Shown here in pieces: positions 5,428 to 6,408 of a stretch of 6,408 nt of DNA. The DNA comes from an uncultured Chthoniobacterales bacterium. GTDB taxonomy: Bacteria > Verrucomicrobiota > Verrucomicrobiae > Chthoniobacterales > UBA10450. Numbering within the stretch: position 1 is the stretch's first letter; each line of letters starts with the position of its first letter. Both the position numbers and the translations under genes were made by a program. The DNA is taken from the NCBI GenBank assembly GCA_955652855.1, contig CATPCN010000108.1:1-6408 (forward strand), read 5' to 3'. Under the pieces are notes generated by a model. That model was given only the letters and a program-made list of their open reading frames with translations, had not been told where the DNA came from and ran no database searches.

Positions 5428-6408
5428 GTGCGAATCCTTATCGCGCCCGATAAATTCAAAGGCTCGTTAAACGCGGAAGAGGTCGCGAAAAATATCTTGG
5501 CCGGTCTGCGAGACGTTTTACCGGACGCTAAGATCGACATAATTCCGATGGCGGATGGCGGCGAAGGCACTGCATCGGCGATTTGTTACGCGCTCGACGG
5601 CCGCTGGATGGCAACCGCCGTTCATGATCCGCTCGGCAAATTAATCGATGCGCGTTACGCCTACATCGAGAAGCGCAAGTTGGCCATCATCGAGATGAGC
5701 GAAGCGGCGGGCATGCGTCGGTTAATGCCTAACGAGTACGATGTCGATCTTGCGAGCACGTTCGGAGTCGGCGAAATGCTGGTCGACGCCACGAGGCGCG
5801 GCGCGAACGAAATCATCATCGGACTTGGTGGCAGCGCGACGAATGATGGTGGATTTGGTCTGGCCCGCGCAATCGGTTTCAAGTTCTTCGACAAAGAAGA
5901 TCGAGAATTGAATCCGGCGGTCTCGGAGTTGTGTCGATTAGCGAGAATTGAATCGCCGAAAAATTTGTCGCGGCCGCGAATCATTGCAGCGGCCGATGTT
6001 CGCAATCAGTTGCTCGGTAAAAATGGAGCGACGCGCATCTTCGGTCCGCAGAAAGGCGCGACGCCGGACAAGATCGACATTCTCGAACGCGCGCTCAACC
6101 GCCTCGCAGATGTCGTCGCGAAAACATTCGCAAAAGACTTACGCGATGTGCCCGGCGCCGGAGCGGCCGGCGGACTCGGCTTCGGTCTTCTGAATTTTGT
6201 CGCCGCAATCATAAGAAGCGGTTTTGATGTCGTCGCTGAAGCCGTCCAACTCGAATCGAAAATGAGAGATGTCGATGTTGTTATTACGGGCGAGGGGAGT
6301 TTGGATCGACAAACGCTGGAAGGAAAAACACCGGCAGGTGTCGCGCAGCTTGCGCGCAAACTTGGCAAACGGGTTTTCGCGATTGTGGGACGCGCGACCG
6401 AAGATCGA
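5428..6408 (+). CDS. glxK: Glycerate 2-kinase, GlxK/GarK family, 3' end cut by the window
   Basis: The enzyme phosphorylates D-glycerate with ATP, in this family to 2-phosphoglycerate, which enters lower glycolysis. The visible 327 residues cover most of a family length of about 380. The N-terminus VRILIAPDKFKGSL matches the family opening (MKIVIAPDSYKESL in E. coli GlxK, from memory). Further landmarks are MADGGEGT (41-48), GLGGSATNDGG (132-142), NGATRIFGPQKGA around 199-211, VPGAGAAGG (241-249) and VITGEGSLD (285-293). GTG 5428 is chosen because it places the conserved opening at residue 1; the frame closes upstream at TGA 5395-5397, leaving only TTG 5401 as an alternative. No Shine-Dalgarno is visible. 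E. coli GlxK and GarK serve glyoxylate and glucarate pathways respectively; no neighbour here says which applies, so the symbol denotes the family. No frameshift or premature stop is visible. Confidence 0.95.
   Translation, partial: MRILIAPDKFKGSLNAEEVAKNILAGLRDVLPDAKIDIIPMADGGEGTASAICYALDGRWMATAVHDPLGKLIDARYAYIEKRKLAIIEMSEAAGMRRLMPNEYDVDLASTFGVGEMLVDATRRGANEIIIGLGGSATNDGGFGLARAIGFKFFDKEDRELNPAVSELCRLARIESPKNLSRPRIIAAADVRNQLLGKNGATRIFGPQKGATPDKIDILERALNRLADVVAKTFAKDLRDVPGAGAAGGLGFGLLNFVAAIIRSGFDVVAEAVQLESKMRDVDVVITGEGSLDRQTLEGKTPAGVAQLARKLGKRVFAIVGRATEDR

Noticed and set aside
5205..5570. A 121-residue minus-strand frame over the gatB end, repeat copy 2 and the glycerate kinase start
   Set aside because: It overlaps two well-supported + strand genes and translates the palindromic repeat. 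No domain is recognisable.

Overview
The window is a gene-dense, GC-rich bacterial stretch with five recognisable protein genes and short intergenic gaps. Conserved motifs assign every gene, and none belongs to a new family. The likely source is a member of the Verrucomicrobiota or a related environmental lineage. This rests on a full-length two-domain HPr kinase next to HPr and Enzyme I, a standalone gatB, weak Shine-Dalgarno use, and a TCATCCCGAG-type intergenic hairpin repeat. It is an inference from overall impression, not a database match.

Layout. A DUF151/bifunctional-nuclease-domain gene runs rightward from the left edge (9-479, start possibly outside the window). A 103-bp palindromic repeat follows (492-594). 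A leftward operon hprK-ptsH-ptsI occupies 3734 down to 614, with hprK and ptsH overlapping at a TGATG junction and a 47-nt gap before ptsI. An 89-nt divergent promoter region (3735-3823) separates hprK from rightward gatB (3824-5275). A second copy of the 103-bp repeat (5297-5399) lies between gatB and a rightward glycerate kinase gene that starts at GTG 5428 and runs off the right edge.

How the genes work together. The three-gene operon encodes the general phosphotransfer module: Enzyme I takes phosphate from PEP and passes it to His of HPr, while HPr kinase/phosphorylase modifies the regulatory Ser of the same HPr. Both HPr target residues are present. No sugar-specific Enzyme II component is encoded in the window, so the module is either regulatory or serves EII proteins encoded elsewhere. 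GatB belongs to the tRNA-dependent amidotransferase. Glycerate kinase feeds glycerate into lower glycolysis, which leads to PEP, the donor for Enzyme I; that link is metabolic inference only.

The points most worth a second look are the repeat pair, whose differences change which stem is perfectly paired, and a His-to-Phe change at an otherwise conserved active-site position of HPr kinase. No mobile-element gene, CRISPR array, tRNA or rRNA was seen.
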